Of a stretch of DNA of 21,234 nt, positions 13,387-20,488 are shown one piece after another. The DNA lies in contig JASJAL010000071.1 of the NCBI GenBank assembly GCA_030067055.1, positions 1 to 21,234 of the forward strand. The letters are read 5' to 3'. Position 1 is the first letter of the stretch, and each line of letters opens with the position of its first letter. A program made the position numbers and the translations under genes. The notes under the pieces were generated by a model. That model did not search any database. It was not told the DNA's origin and saw only the letters and a list, made by a program, of their open reading frames with translations. The stretch is from Kiloniellales bacterium (GTDB lineage Bacteria; Pseudomonadota; Alphaproteobacteria; Kiloniellales; JAKSBE01).

Positions 13387-15120
13387 ATGACCTCGCAAAC
13401 CATCGATGTCCTGCTGATCGAAGACAACCCGGCGGATGCCCGCCTGCTCGAGAGTGCCCTGGAAGGCAGCCAGTTCCGCACCCACAAGGCCCGGGACCTG
13501 GAGAGCGCGCTGGGTCATCTTTTCGGCTCTTCGATCGACGTGGTGCTGTCGGATCTCTCCCTGCCCGACGCCTCCGGGCTGGAGTGTATTCATCTGCTGA
13601 CCGCGGCGGCACCGACTGTCCCGATCGTCGTAGTCACCGGGTCGAAGGACGAGGAAACCGGCCTGTCGGCCCTGCGCGCCGGCGCTCAGGACTACATTAT
13701 CAAGGACCATGCAAAGGGCGCGCTGCTGCCCCGCGCGCTGCGCTACGCGATCGAGCGCAAGCAAGCCGAACAGCGGATGGTCGAGCTGGCCCAGCAGGAC
13801 GCCCTCACCGGCCTTGCCAACCGGGTGCAGTTTCGCGCCTTCCTCGACAAGGCGGTCGCCAGGGCCGAGCGGCAGGATCGCTCGGTGGCGCTTATGTTCG
13901 TCGACCTCGATCGCTTCAAGATGGTCAATGACACGCACGGCCAGGAGATCGGCGATCAGGTTCTGAAGACCGTGGCCCAGCGCATGTCGGAGTGCTTGAG
14001 GGAGAGTGACCTGGCGGCACGGATCGGGGCCGACGAATTCGCCATCATCATGGAATCCGTCGACCAACCGCAGAACGTGAGCAACGCCGCCCAGCGGGTC
14101 CTGGACGCCGTGTCCCGCCCCTTCGACCTCGGCGCCAAGCAGATCCACGTCACGACCAGCATCGGCATCGCGATCTATCCGTCGGACGCGGCGAACTCGG
14201 AAAGCCTGATGTCGAGCGCCCATACCGCGATGGCTCAGGCCAAGGAGCGGGGCAAGAACACCTATCAGTTCTACACCCGCGAAATGCACCTGCGCGCGCT
14301 GAAGCAGCTCGAGCTCGAGCGGACCCTGCGAGGCGCTCTGGAGCGGCACGAGTTCGTGCTTCACTACCAGCCCCAGGTCGATATGCGCCAGGGCCGGATC
14401 ATCGGCTTCGAAGCGCTGCTGCGCTGGCAACACCCGGAGCGCGGCCTCGTGTCGCCGGGCGAGTTCATGGATTTCTGCGAGGAGTCGGGCCTCATCGTCC
14501 CGCTCGGCAAATGGGTGCTCCGCACCGCCTGCGAGCAGCAGCGTCGCTGGCAGGCGCTCGGGCTACCGCCCGTGCACATCGCATTCAACGTTTCCGCGCG
14601 CCAGCTTCAGGACGGCGACCTGGTCCGCGTCTTCAAGGATATCGTCAAGGACACCGGGGCCGATCCCAAGATGCTCGAGGTCGAGCTGACCGAGAGCGCC
14701 ATGTTGAAGGACCCGGAGTCGGTCGGGCGGCTGTTGCAGGGCTTTGCCGACATGGGCATGGGCATCGCGCTCGACGACTTCGGCACCGGCTATTCGTCAC
14801 TGACTCACCTGCGCCGCTTTCCGGTGACGACCATCAAGATCGACCGCGCCTTCGTCACCAACCTCTGCGGATCCCAGGACGATGCCGCCATCGTCAGCGC
14901 CATCGTGGGCATGGGTCGCAGTCTGCGCTTGCACACCCTTGCCGAGGGCATTGAGACCTCGGAACAGCTCGCCTTCCTGCGCCAGCTCAACTGCGACTTC
15001 ATGCAAGGCTACTACTTCAGCAAGCCGCTGCCGGTCGAGGCGATCACCAGCGAGCTCTTCGAGCGCAATCTCTACGACCTGGAGCCCGCGCCTCAGGCTT
15101 CGGCCGCCGGCGCCGACTGA
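13387..15120 (+). CDS. REC-GGDEF-EAL response regulator, probable c-di-GMP phosphodiesterase
   Basis: 577 residues. The receiver domain (about 6-125) has E12-D13, phospho-acceptor D56 in LSDLSLPD and K106. The GGDEF domain (about 135-300) has DALTGLANR and FVDLDRFKMVND, but its signature is GADEF (214-218), with Ala for the second Gly. The EAL domain (about 315-560) keeps EALLRW (342-347), FNVSARQ, ELTES, LDDFGTGYSS, IKIDRAF, AEGIET and QGYYFSKPL. So c-di-GMP breakdown is likely, while synthesis may be lost or reduced. A degenerate GGDEF often serves as a GTP-sensing regulatory domain; that role here is inference. AAGGTGGG lies about 10 nt before the ATG. No kinase is adjacent in the same operon. 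It converges on ilvE. Confidence 0.92.
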   Translation: MTSQTIDVLLIEDNPADARLLESALEGSQFRTHKARDLESALGHLFGSSIDVVLSDLSLPDASGLECIHLLTAAAPTVPIVVVTGSKDEETGLSALRAGAQDYIIKDHAKGALLPRALRYAIERKQAEQRMVELAQQDALTGLANRVQFRAFLDKAVARAERQDRSVALMFVDLDRFKMVNDTHGQEIGDQVLKTVAQRMSECLRESDLAARIGADEFAIIMESVDQPQNVSNAAQRVLDAVSRPFDLGAKQIHVTTSIGIAIYPSDAANSESLMSSAHTAMAQAKERGKNTYQFYTREMHLRALKQLELERTLRGALERHEFVLHYQPQVDMRQGRIIGFEALLRWQHPERGLVSPGEFMDFCEESGLIVPLGKWVLRTACEQQRRWQALGLPPVHIAFNVSARQLQDGDLVRVFKDIVKDTGADPKMLEVELTESAMLKDPESVGRLLQGFADMGMGIALDDFGTGYSSLTHLRRFPVTTIKIDRAFVTNLCGSQDDAAIVSAIVGMGRSLRLHTLAEGIETSEQLAFLRQLNCDFMQGYYFSKPLPVEAITSELFERNLYDLEPAPQASAAGAD

Positions 15121-15133
15121 TCCCGGAAACAAG

Positions 15134-15156
15134 TCGGGGCCCGCGAAGGGCCCCGA
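15134..15156. terminator. Bidirectional hairpin between convergent genes
   Basis: TCGGGGCCC (15134-15142) and GGGCCCCGA (15148-15156) form a perfect 9-bp stem with a GCGAA loop. It lies between the stop of the REC-GGDEF-EAL gene (15120) and the stop of ilvE (15183, minus), so it can serve both strands. T tracts are absent. Confidence 0.65.
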
Positions 15157-15182
15157 ATCGATTCAGCGACTGGAAAAGCGGG

Positions 15183-16079
15183 TCAGACCGCGGCCAGGGC
15201 GGGCTCCCGCCGGTTGACCAGATCATCGTAGGCCATCAAGAGCTCGCGGGTGACCTCTCCGACCTGGAAGCGATAGGGTCCGATCTCGCGGACCGGGGTC
15301 ACTTCGACCGCCGTGCCGGTCAGGAAGAACTCCTGCGTGCGGCCCAGCTCCTCCGGCATGATCGTCCGCTCGACCACCTTGTAGCCTCGCGCCTGCGCCA
15401 GCTCGATCACCGTGCGCCGGGTGATCCCGTCCAGGAAGCAATCCGGCGTGGGCGTATGCAGCACGCCGTCCTGGACCAGGAAGACGTTGGCGCCGGTGGC
15501 CTCGGCAATCTGTCCGCGATAGTCCAGCATCAGGGCATCGTCGTAGCCCCGCGCCTCGGCATCGTGCTTGGACAGGGTGCAAATCATGTAGAGCCCGGCA
15601 GCCTTGGCATGCACCGGCGCGGTATCCGGGGCCGGCCGCCGGTAGAGACCGAAATCCATGCGGATGCCCTCGAGACGCGCCTCCGGGGTGAAGTAAGCCG
15701 GCCACTCCCAGGCGGCCACCGCGACGTGGATGCGGGTCTTCTGCGCCGAGACGCCCATCATCTCGCTGCCACGCCAGGCGATCGGTCGAACGTAGCCGTC
15801 ATGGATCCGGTTCGCCGCGATGACTTGCATGGTCGCCGCATTGATCTCGGCGACGCTGTAGGGCAGCTTCATATCCATGATCTCGGCGGAATTGCGCAGG
15901 CGCTCGTGATGCTCGGTCATCTTGAAGACCTCGCCGCCGTAGACGCGCTCGCCCTCGAAAACGCTGCTGCCGTAGTGCAGGGCGTGGGTCAGGAGATGTT
16001 GCTCGCAGTCACGCCACGGCACCAGTTCGCCGTCGAGCCAGATCACCCCGTCACGATCATCGAAAGGTTGCATGGACAT
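15183..16079 (-). CDS. ilvE: Branched-chain amino acid aminotransferase
   Basis: 298 residues, a fold-type IV PLP enzyme of the IlvE group that transaminates leucine, isoleucine and valine with 2-oxoglutarate. Motifs: HALHYGSSVFEGERVY (32-47), YVRPIAWRG (96-104), HAKAAGLYM with PLP lysine K159, YDDALMLD, and EATGANVFLV, with FFLTGTAVEVTPV near the C terminus. Length and lysine position match Escherichia coli IlvE. A second in-frame ATG lies two codons in. The gene diverges from the MarR-type regulator across 154 bp. That region holds a perfect TTGACA on the minus strand (16189-16184) but no good -10 at normal spacing. Confidence 0.93.
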   Translation of the reverse strand: MSMQPFDDRDGVIWLDGELVPWRDCEQHLLTHALHYGSSVFEGERVYGGEVFKMTEHHERLRNSAEIMDMKLPYSVAEINAATMQVIAANRIHDGYVRPIAWRGSEMMGVSAQKTRIHVAVAAWEWPAYFTPEARLEGIRMDFGLYRRPAPDTAPVHAKAAGLYMICTLSKHDAEARGYDDALMLDYRGQIAEATGANVFLVQDGVLHTPTPDCFLDGITRRTVIELAQARGYKVVERTIMPEELGRTQEFFLTGTAVEVTPVREIGPYRFQVGEVTRELLMAYDDLVNRREPALAAV

Positions 16080-16224
16080 TGCTCTTCAGCCTCGCTACCA
16101 CTGGCCCGGCACGGGGATTCGGCGGCGTCCTTCGCCCGGCTCCGTCATAATCTGTGCCTGCGACCGAGGTTATGGTTACTTTCTGTCAAAGTCTCGATTG
16201 AAAACGTAACATTCTTATCCCACA

Positions 16225-16245
16225 TATGTCAACATGGCTGACATA
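16225..16245. promoter_or_regulatory. Inverted repeat spanning the MarR-type gene's start codon
   Basis: TATGTCA (16225-16231) and TGACATA (16239-16245) are perfect 7-bp arms around ACATGGC, which contains the ATG (16234). A possible promoter lies just upstream: TTGAAA (16198-16203), an 18-nt spacer, then ACATAT (16222-16227). Such placement fits an autoregulatory operator of a MarR dimer. The repeat is seen directly; the binding is inference. Confidence 0.5.
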
Positions 16246-16767
16246 AAAACAGGATTCAACCCCCTTTTTCTCCGCGAGGAGGAACTGCGCCAGGCGATGG
16301 AGCTGCTGTTCTTCGCCTACCGTGACTTTACCGGGGAACCGGACCAGATCCTGGTCGAGTACGGCTTCGGCCGGGCCCACCACCGGGTGATCTACTTCGT
16401 CGGCCGGCATCCCGGGATCACGGTAAGCGAGCTTCTGGCGATCCTGCGCATCACCAAGCAATCCCTGTCGCGGGTCCTCGGCCAGCTGGTGCGCGAGGGC
16501 TTCGTGGTTCAGCGTCCGGGGGTCCGCGACCGCCGGCAGCGCCTGCTCGAGTTGACGGAAAAGGGCTGGGAGTTGGAGCGACGACTGAGCGAGCGGCAGC
16601 GCAGCCGGATCGCCCGGGCCTATCGCGAGGCCGGCGTCGAGGCGGTCGAGGGCTTTCGCCAGGTCCTCCTGGGCATGATCGATTCGCCGGACCGCAAGCG
16701 CTTCGAAAGACAGCGCGACAAGCCGGCCGCCACGGCAGGCGGCCAGATGAAGGTCGGCTCGGACTGA
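16234..16767 (+). CDS. MarR-family transcriptional regulator (PetP-like)
   Basis: 177 residues. The winged-helix core (about 48-115) includes HHRVIYFVGRHPGITVSELLAIL, then the recognition-helix region ITKQSLSRVLGQLVREGFV, then the wing RPGVRDRRQRLLELTEKG. No ribosome-binding site precedes the ATG, and the proposed -10 is about 7 nt upstream, so the transcript may be leaderless. An OmpR-type regulator and a kinase follow on the same strand (82-nt gap), and ilvE diverges. A MarR gene next to an OmpR-type gene recalls petP-petR of Rhodobacter capsulatus; that link is from memory and by arrangement only. Ligand and targets are unknown. Confidence 0.9.
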   Translation: MADIKTGFNPLFLREEELRQAMELLFFAYRDFTGEPDQILVEYGFGRAHHRVIYFVGRHPGITVSELLAILRITKQSLSRVLGQLVREGFVVQRPGVRDRRQRLLELTEKGWELERRLSERQRSRIARAYREAGVEAVEGFRQVLLGMIDSPDRKRFERQRDKPAATAGGQMKVGSD

Positions 16768-16820
16768 GATGGATCCCCGCGTCAAGGAACCGCGCCGCCA
16801 AGCAGCCAGACTCTAGGCGA

Positions 16821-16842
16821 CCTCGCGAGGCAACCTTATAAT
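16821..16842 (+). promoter_or_regulatory. Perfect -10 TATAAT and adjoining CCTCGCGAGG palindrome
   Basis: TATAAT (16837-16842) ends 6 nt before the ATG of the response regulator (16849), which would place transcription start at or next to the start codon. The 10-bp palindrome CCTCGCGAGG (16821-16830) lies in the spacer region, where a bound protein would block polymerase. No good -35 is visible (TAGGCG at 16814-16819). Confidence 0.45.
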
Positions 16843-16848
16843 CGCGCC

Positions 16849-17535
16849 ATGCAGGACGAAGCTCCCCACATTCTGGTCGTCGACGACGACGACCGCCTGC
16901 GCAGCCTGCTACGACGCTACCTGACCGAGCAAGGCTTCCGCGTGACCACCGCGGGCGACGTCGCCCAGGCGCGGAACAAGCTGCGTTCGCTCGCCTTCGA
17001 CCTCCTGGTCCTCGACATCATGATGCCGGGGGAAAGCGGCTTGGACCTGACCCGGTGCCTGCGCCGCAACAGCGAGGTCCCCATCCTGCTGCTGACCGCT
17101 ATGGGTGAAACCGTCGACCGGATCGACGGCCTGGAATGCGGGGCCGACGACTACCTCACCAAACCCTTCGAGCCGCGCGAATTGGTGCTGCGGATCAAGG
17201 CGGTCCTGCGGCGCGTGCCGCAGGAAGGCGAGGTGGTCCACAAAGAGGTCCATTTCGGCGTCTACAGCTTCGACCTGGAGCGCGAGGAACTGCGCCGGGG
17301 CGAAGCCTTCGTCCGCCTGACCGCGGCCGAGACCGGCCTGCTCAAGGCCCTCGCCCGGCGGCCGGGGGTTCCGGTCAGCCGGGAGGACCTGACCGGCGGC
17401 GAGGCCGGGCCCAGCAACACCCGCGCCGTGGACGTGCAGGTCACCCGTTTGCGTCGTAAGATCGAATCCAACCCCCGCTTCCCTCGCTACCTGCAGACGG
17501 TGCGCGGCACCGGCTACGTCCTGGTTCCAGACTGA
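16849..17535 (+). CDS. OmpR-family response regulator (PetR-like)
   Basis: 228 residues. The receiver domain (about 7-120) has D12-D15, phospho-acceptor D56 in VLDIMMPG, T83 and K105 in TKPFEPREL. A winged-helix DNA-binding domain (about 133-227) follows, with LTAAETGLLKALARRPGVPVSRE, VDVQVTRLRRKIE and TVRGTGYVL. It is a DNA-binding transcription factor, and the kinase gene begins 1 nt after its stop, so the two are a cognate pair. There is no ribosome-binding site at normal spacing before the ATG (GAGG is 18 nt away). Confidence 0.95.
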   Translation: MQDEAPHILVVDDDDRLRSLLRRYLTEQGFRVTTAGDVAQARNKLRSLAFDLLVLDIMMPGESGLDLTRCLRRNSEVPILLLTAMGETVDRIDGLECGADDYLTKPFEPRELVLRIKAVLRRVPQEGEVVHKEVHFGVYSFDLEREELRRGEAFVRLTAAETGLLKALARRPGVPVSREDLTGGEAGPSNTRAVDVQVTRLRRKIESNPRFPRYLQTVRGTGYVLVPD

Positions 17536-17536
17536 G

Positions 17537-18883
17537 ATGGCCCTTTCCGGCACCGCAGCGCCCCGCCGCTTTTGGCTGAAGCGCATTTTCCTGCCTCGCT
17601 CCCTGCTGGGCCGGGTCTTGCTGATCATGGTGACGCCGGTGATCCTGATGCAGGGCATCACGGTTTGGGTCTTCTACGACCGCCACTGGGACACCATCAC
17701 CCGGCGCCTCGCCCTGGGCATCGCCGGCGACATCGTGACCGCGGTCGAGCTGCTGCAGCGCAGCGACTCCCAGGATCAGGTCGAGGAGGTGTTTCGCCTG
17801 GCCAAATGGTCGATGAAGCTGGATCTGGCCTTGCTCGGTGACGAGCCGCTGCCAGTCCCGCCGGAGCCCTGGTTCATCTCGCTGCTGGACCGCAAGCTCA
17901 CCTGGGCGCTGGAGGACCGCCTCTCCTATCCCTTCGCGGTCGACAGCGACGCCGGCCCCGACCTGGTCGAGATTCACGTCAAGCTGGCCGACAACCTGCT
18001 GCGGGTCCAGGTCGACCGCGGCCGTCTGTTCAGCTCGACCACCTATCTCTTCATCGTCTGGATGATCGGCACCTCGGTGCTGCTGTTCGGCGTTGCTATC
18101 GTATTCATGCGCGGCGAGGTCCATCCGATCCGGCGCCTCGCTCTGGCGGCCGACAGCTTCGGCAAGGGCCGCGACGTCCCGAACTTCCGGCCCGAGGGCG
18201 CGAAGGAAGTGCGCCTTGCCGCCGCAGCCTTCCTGCAGATGCGCGCCCGGATCAAGCGCCAGATGCGCCAGCGGACCGAGATGCTGGCCGGGGTCAGTCA
18301 CGACCTGCGAACCCCGATCACGCGCATGAAGCTCGAGCTGGAGATGCTGGGCGACAGCCCCGAGGCCGAGAACCTGACCTCAGACCTTGTCGAGATGGAG
18401 CGCATGGTCGAAGGCTATCTCGCCTTCGCCCGCGGCGAGGGCACCGAAGACGTGCAGGAGACCGATCTTTCCGAGCTGCTGCGCGACGTCGTCTCGCAGG
18501 CCCAGCGCGCCGGCAGCCCGATCGAGACCGAAATTGCCGACGGCCTGGTCATGCCGCTGCGCCCGGAAGCCATGCGTCGCTGCCTCAGCAACCTGATCAA
18601 CAACGCCCAGCGCTACGCCGAGAAGGTGCGGGTCGCCGCCACGCCCGGTTTCCAGGCCGTCGAGATCACGATCGACGACGACGGCCCGGGGATCCCCGAG
18701 GCGGAGCGCGAGGAGGTCTTCAGACCCTTCTATCGTCGCGAGACCTCCCGAAATCCGACGACCGGCGGCGTCGGCCTGGGCCTGACCATCGCGCGCGACG
18801 TCGCGCGCAGCCATGGCGGCGAACTGAGCCTGGGCGAAAGCGACCTCGGTGGCCTGCGCGCCTACGTCCGCCTGCCGGTCTAG
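17537..18883 (+). CDS. EnvZ-type membrane sensor histidine kinase
   Basis: 448 residues. TM1 is about 23-46 and TM2 about 168-191, with a roughly 120-residue periplasmic part between. A HAMP linker (about 190-245) follows. The phospho-acceptor is H255 in SHDLRTPITRMKLE. The ATPase domain has N352-N356 (NLINNAQRY), DDGPGIP (381-387), FRPFYR and GGVGLGLTIAR. It should phosphorylate the OmpR-type regulator encoded 1 nt upstream. The EnvZ-like architecture suggests osmotic or envelope sensing, but the actual stimulus is unknown. Confidence 0.95.
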   Translation: MALSGTAAPRRFWLKRIFLPRSLLGRVLLIMVTPVILMQGITVWVFYDRHWDTITRRLALGIAGDIVTAVELLQRSDSQDQVEEVFRLAKWSMKLDLALLGDEPLPVPPEPWFISLLDRKLTWALEDRLSYPFAVDSDAGPDLVEIHVKLADNLLRVQVDRGRLFSSTTYLFIVWMIGTSVLLFGVAIVFMRGEVHPIRRLALAADSFGKGRDVPNFRPEGAKEVRLAAAAFLQMRARIKRQMRQRTEMLAGVSHDLRTPITRMKLELEMLGDSPEAENLTSDLVEMERMVEGYLAFARGEGTEDVQETDLSELLRDVVSQAQRAGSPIETEIADGLVMPLRPEAMRRCLSNLINNAQRYAEKVRVAATPGFQAVEITIDDDGPGIPEAEREEVFRPFYRRETSRNPTTGGVGLGLTIARDVARSHGGELSLGESDLGGLRAYVRLPV

Positions 18884-18968
18884 CGGTCCGGGGCCACAAG
18901 TTCCTTCAAGACCGCCGGCGGCCGAACCGCGGCTCTAGCAGATCTAGCCCCCGGCCTGATTCGAGCCC

Positions 18969-19565
18969 ATGTCGCCCGAGCAAGTTGTTGCCTTCCTGGT
19001 CTTCGCCTTCGTCGCCGCGGTCACGCCGGGGCCCAGCAACGTGCTGCTGACCGCGACCGGCTCAAACGTCGGCCTCTTGCGCGGCTTGCCCTGCCTCTTC
19101 GGCGTCGCCCTGGGCATGGGCCTGATGATGTCGGTCGTCGCCCTCGGCCTTGGCGGGCTGGTCCTCGGCACGCCGCAGGTCCTGCAGGCGCTCAACTGGG
19201 TCGGGGCCGCCTTCCTGCTCTGGCTGTCCTGGAGAATCGCGACCGCCAAGGGCGGCGGCCCCACGAGCGAGGAGAAGCCCGTCGGCTTTCTCGGCGCCGC
19301 CGGCTTCCAGTGGGTCAACCCGAAGTCCTGGCTGGTCAGCGCCAGCGCGGCCGGCACCTACCTGCAGGCGGAGGCGGGCAGCGCCCTGCTGCAGGCTCTG
19401 TCCTTCGGTACGCTCTTCGTCCTCGCCGCCTTGCCCAGCTGCCTCGCTTGGCTCGCCTTCGGAGTCGTCATGCAGCGCTTGCTGCGCTCGGAACGTGCGG
19501 CCCGGATCTTCAACCTCGCGATGGGCGCGCTTCTGGCCGGATCGGTGGTGATGATCCTCCGCTAA
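18969..19565 (+). CDS. LysE/RhtB-family amino acid exporter
   Basis: 198 residues with about six hydrophobic segments. The N-terminal TPGPSN (19-24) is the family hallmark, followed by a glycine-rich G-x-ALGMGLMM segment and WVNPKSWL in the middle. Members export amino acids or related small metabolites across the inner membrane; the substrate here cannot be told. It begins 85 nt after the kinase stop. A weak link to the nearby ilvE (amino acid metabolism) is possible but speculative. Confidence 0.9.
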   Translation: MSPEQVVAFLVFAFVAAVTPGPSNVLLTATGSNVGLLRGLPCLFGVALGMGLMMSVVALGLGGLVLGTPQVLQALNWVGAAFLLWLSWRIATAKGGGPTSEEKPVGFLGAAGFQWVNPKSWLVSASAAGTYLQAEAGSALLQALSFGTLFVLAALPSCLAWLAFGVVMQRLLRSERAARIFNLAMGALLAGSVVMILR

Positions 19566-19681
19566 CCGAACCCCTGCCCCAACCTCCGCAAGCGGCGCGC
19601 CGACCGATTTCTTCTCTGGCCGCCGGCCGCACCGAGCCCCTAGTCTGGTCGATGAAAACCAGGACGCAGGAGGACGGGGCC

Positions 19682-20488
19682 TTGCCTGACCAGGATGTCT
19701 ATGAAGTCTTCGCGCTCAAGTATGCCCAGCGCAGCGACCGCACGCGCAACGAATCCTTCGTATTCGCGGACGCGCACGACAGCCCACACCCGATCGACTA
19801 CTACATCTGGGTCGCGCGCAGCGAAGACCGCCTGCTGGTGATCGACACCGGCTTCGATCCCGAGGAAGCGGCCAGACGCGACCGCCAGCTGACCCAGCGG
19901 CCGCGCGACATGCTGGCCATGCTGGACATCGACGCCGGCGCGGTCAGCGACGTGATCATCACCCACATGCACTACGACCATGCCGGCTCGCTCCAGGACT
20001 TCCCGGCTGCCCGCTTCCACCTGCAGGCGGCGGAAATGGCCTACGTCACCGGGCCCTGCATGTGCCATGACGACCTGAGCCACCCCTTCACCGTCGACCA
20101 CGTCCTGGAGATGGTCCGCAACCTCTATTCGGGACGGGTGGCCTTCGCCGAAGGCGACGCCGAGATCGCCCCCAACCTGAGCGTCCACAAGCTCGGCGGG
20201 CACACTGGCGGCCTGCAATGCGTTCGGGTCCTGACCCGCCGCGGCTGGGTGGTCTTGGCTTCCGACGGCTCGCATTTCTACGAGAACTTCGAGCGGCGCA
20301 AGCTCTTCCCCATCGTGCTCGACGCCGAGGCCATGATCCGGGGCTTCGAGCGTCTGGAGGCGCTCGCCGAGAGCCGCGACCACGTCGTCCCGGGCCACGA
20401 TCCTCTGGTCGCCCAGCGCTACCCGGCCCTCGACAGCCGATTCGAGGATCGGATTCATCGGCTCGACGTCGGGCCGGCCGATCGATGA
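19682..20488 (+). CDS. Metallo-beta-lactamase-fold hydrolase, N-acyl-homoserine-lactonase-like
   Basis: 268 residues from a TTG start. AGGAGG (19668-19673) lies 8 nt before this TTG, whereas the upstream ATG at 19652 has no such site, so I prefer the TTG. Metal ligands of the MBL fold are complete: HMHYDH (95-100), H174 in GGHTGG, D195 in ASDGSH and H239 in VPGHDPL. The N-terminal YEVFALKYA, the central YYIWV and VIDTGFDPEEA, and HFYEN match hydrolases annotated as N-acyl homoserine lactonase family. Lactone opening is likely; the true substrate is unproven. No signal peptide is seen. The stop overlaps the start of the next gene (ATGA). Confidence 0.88.
   Translation: MPDQDVYEVFALKYAQRSDRTRNESFVFADAHDSPHPIDYYIWVARSEDRLLVIDTGFDPEEAARRDRQLTQRPRDMLAMLDIDAGAVSDVIITHMHYDHAGSLQDFPAARFHLQAAEMAYVTGPCMCHDDLSHPFTVDHVLEMVRNLYSGRVAFAEGDAEIAPNLSVHKLGGHTGGLQCVRVLTRRGWVVLASDGSHFYENFERRKLFPIVLDAEAMIRGFERLEALAESRDHVVPGHDPLVAQRYPALDSRFEDRIHRLDVGPADR

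Noticed and set aside
13363..14433. Minus-strand open frame of 356 codons opposite the REC-GGDEF gene
   Set aside because: It is antisense to well-conserved receiver and GGDEF domains and has no recognisable motif.
19310..19681. Upstream extension of the lactonase-like frame
   Set aside because: Most of it overlaps the LysE-family gene in another frame, and family similarity starts only at about YEVFALKYA. AGGAGG marks the TTG at 19682.
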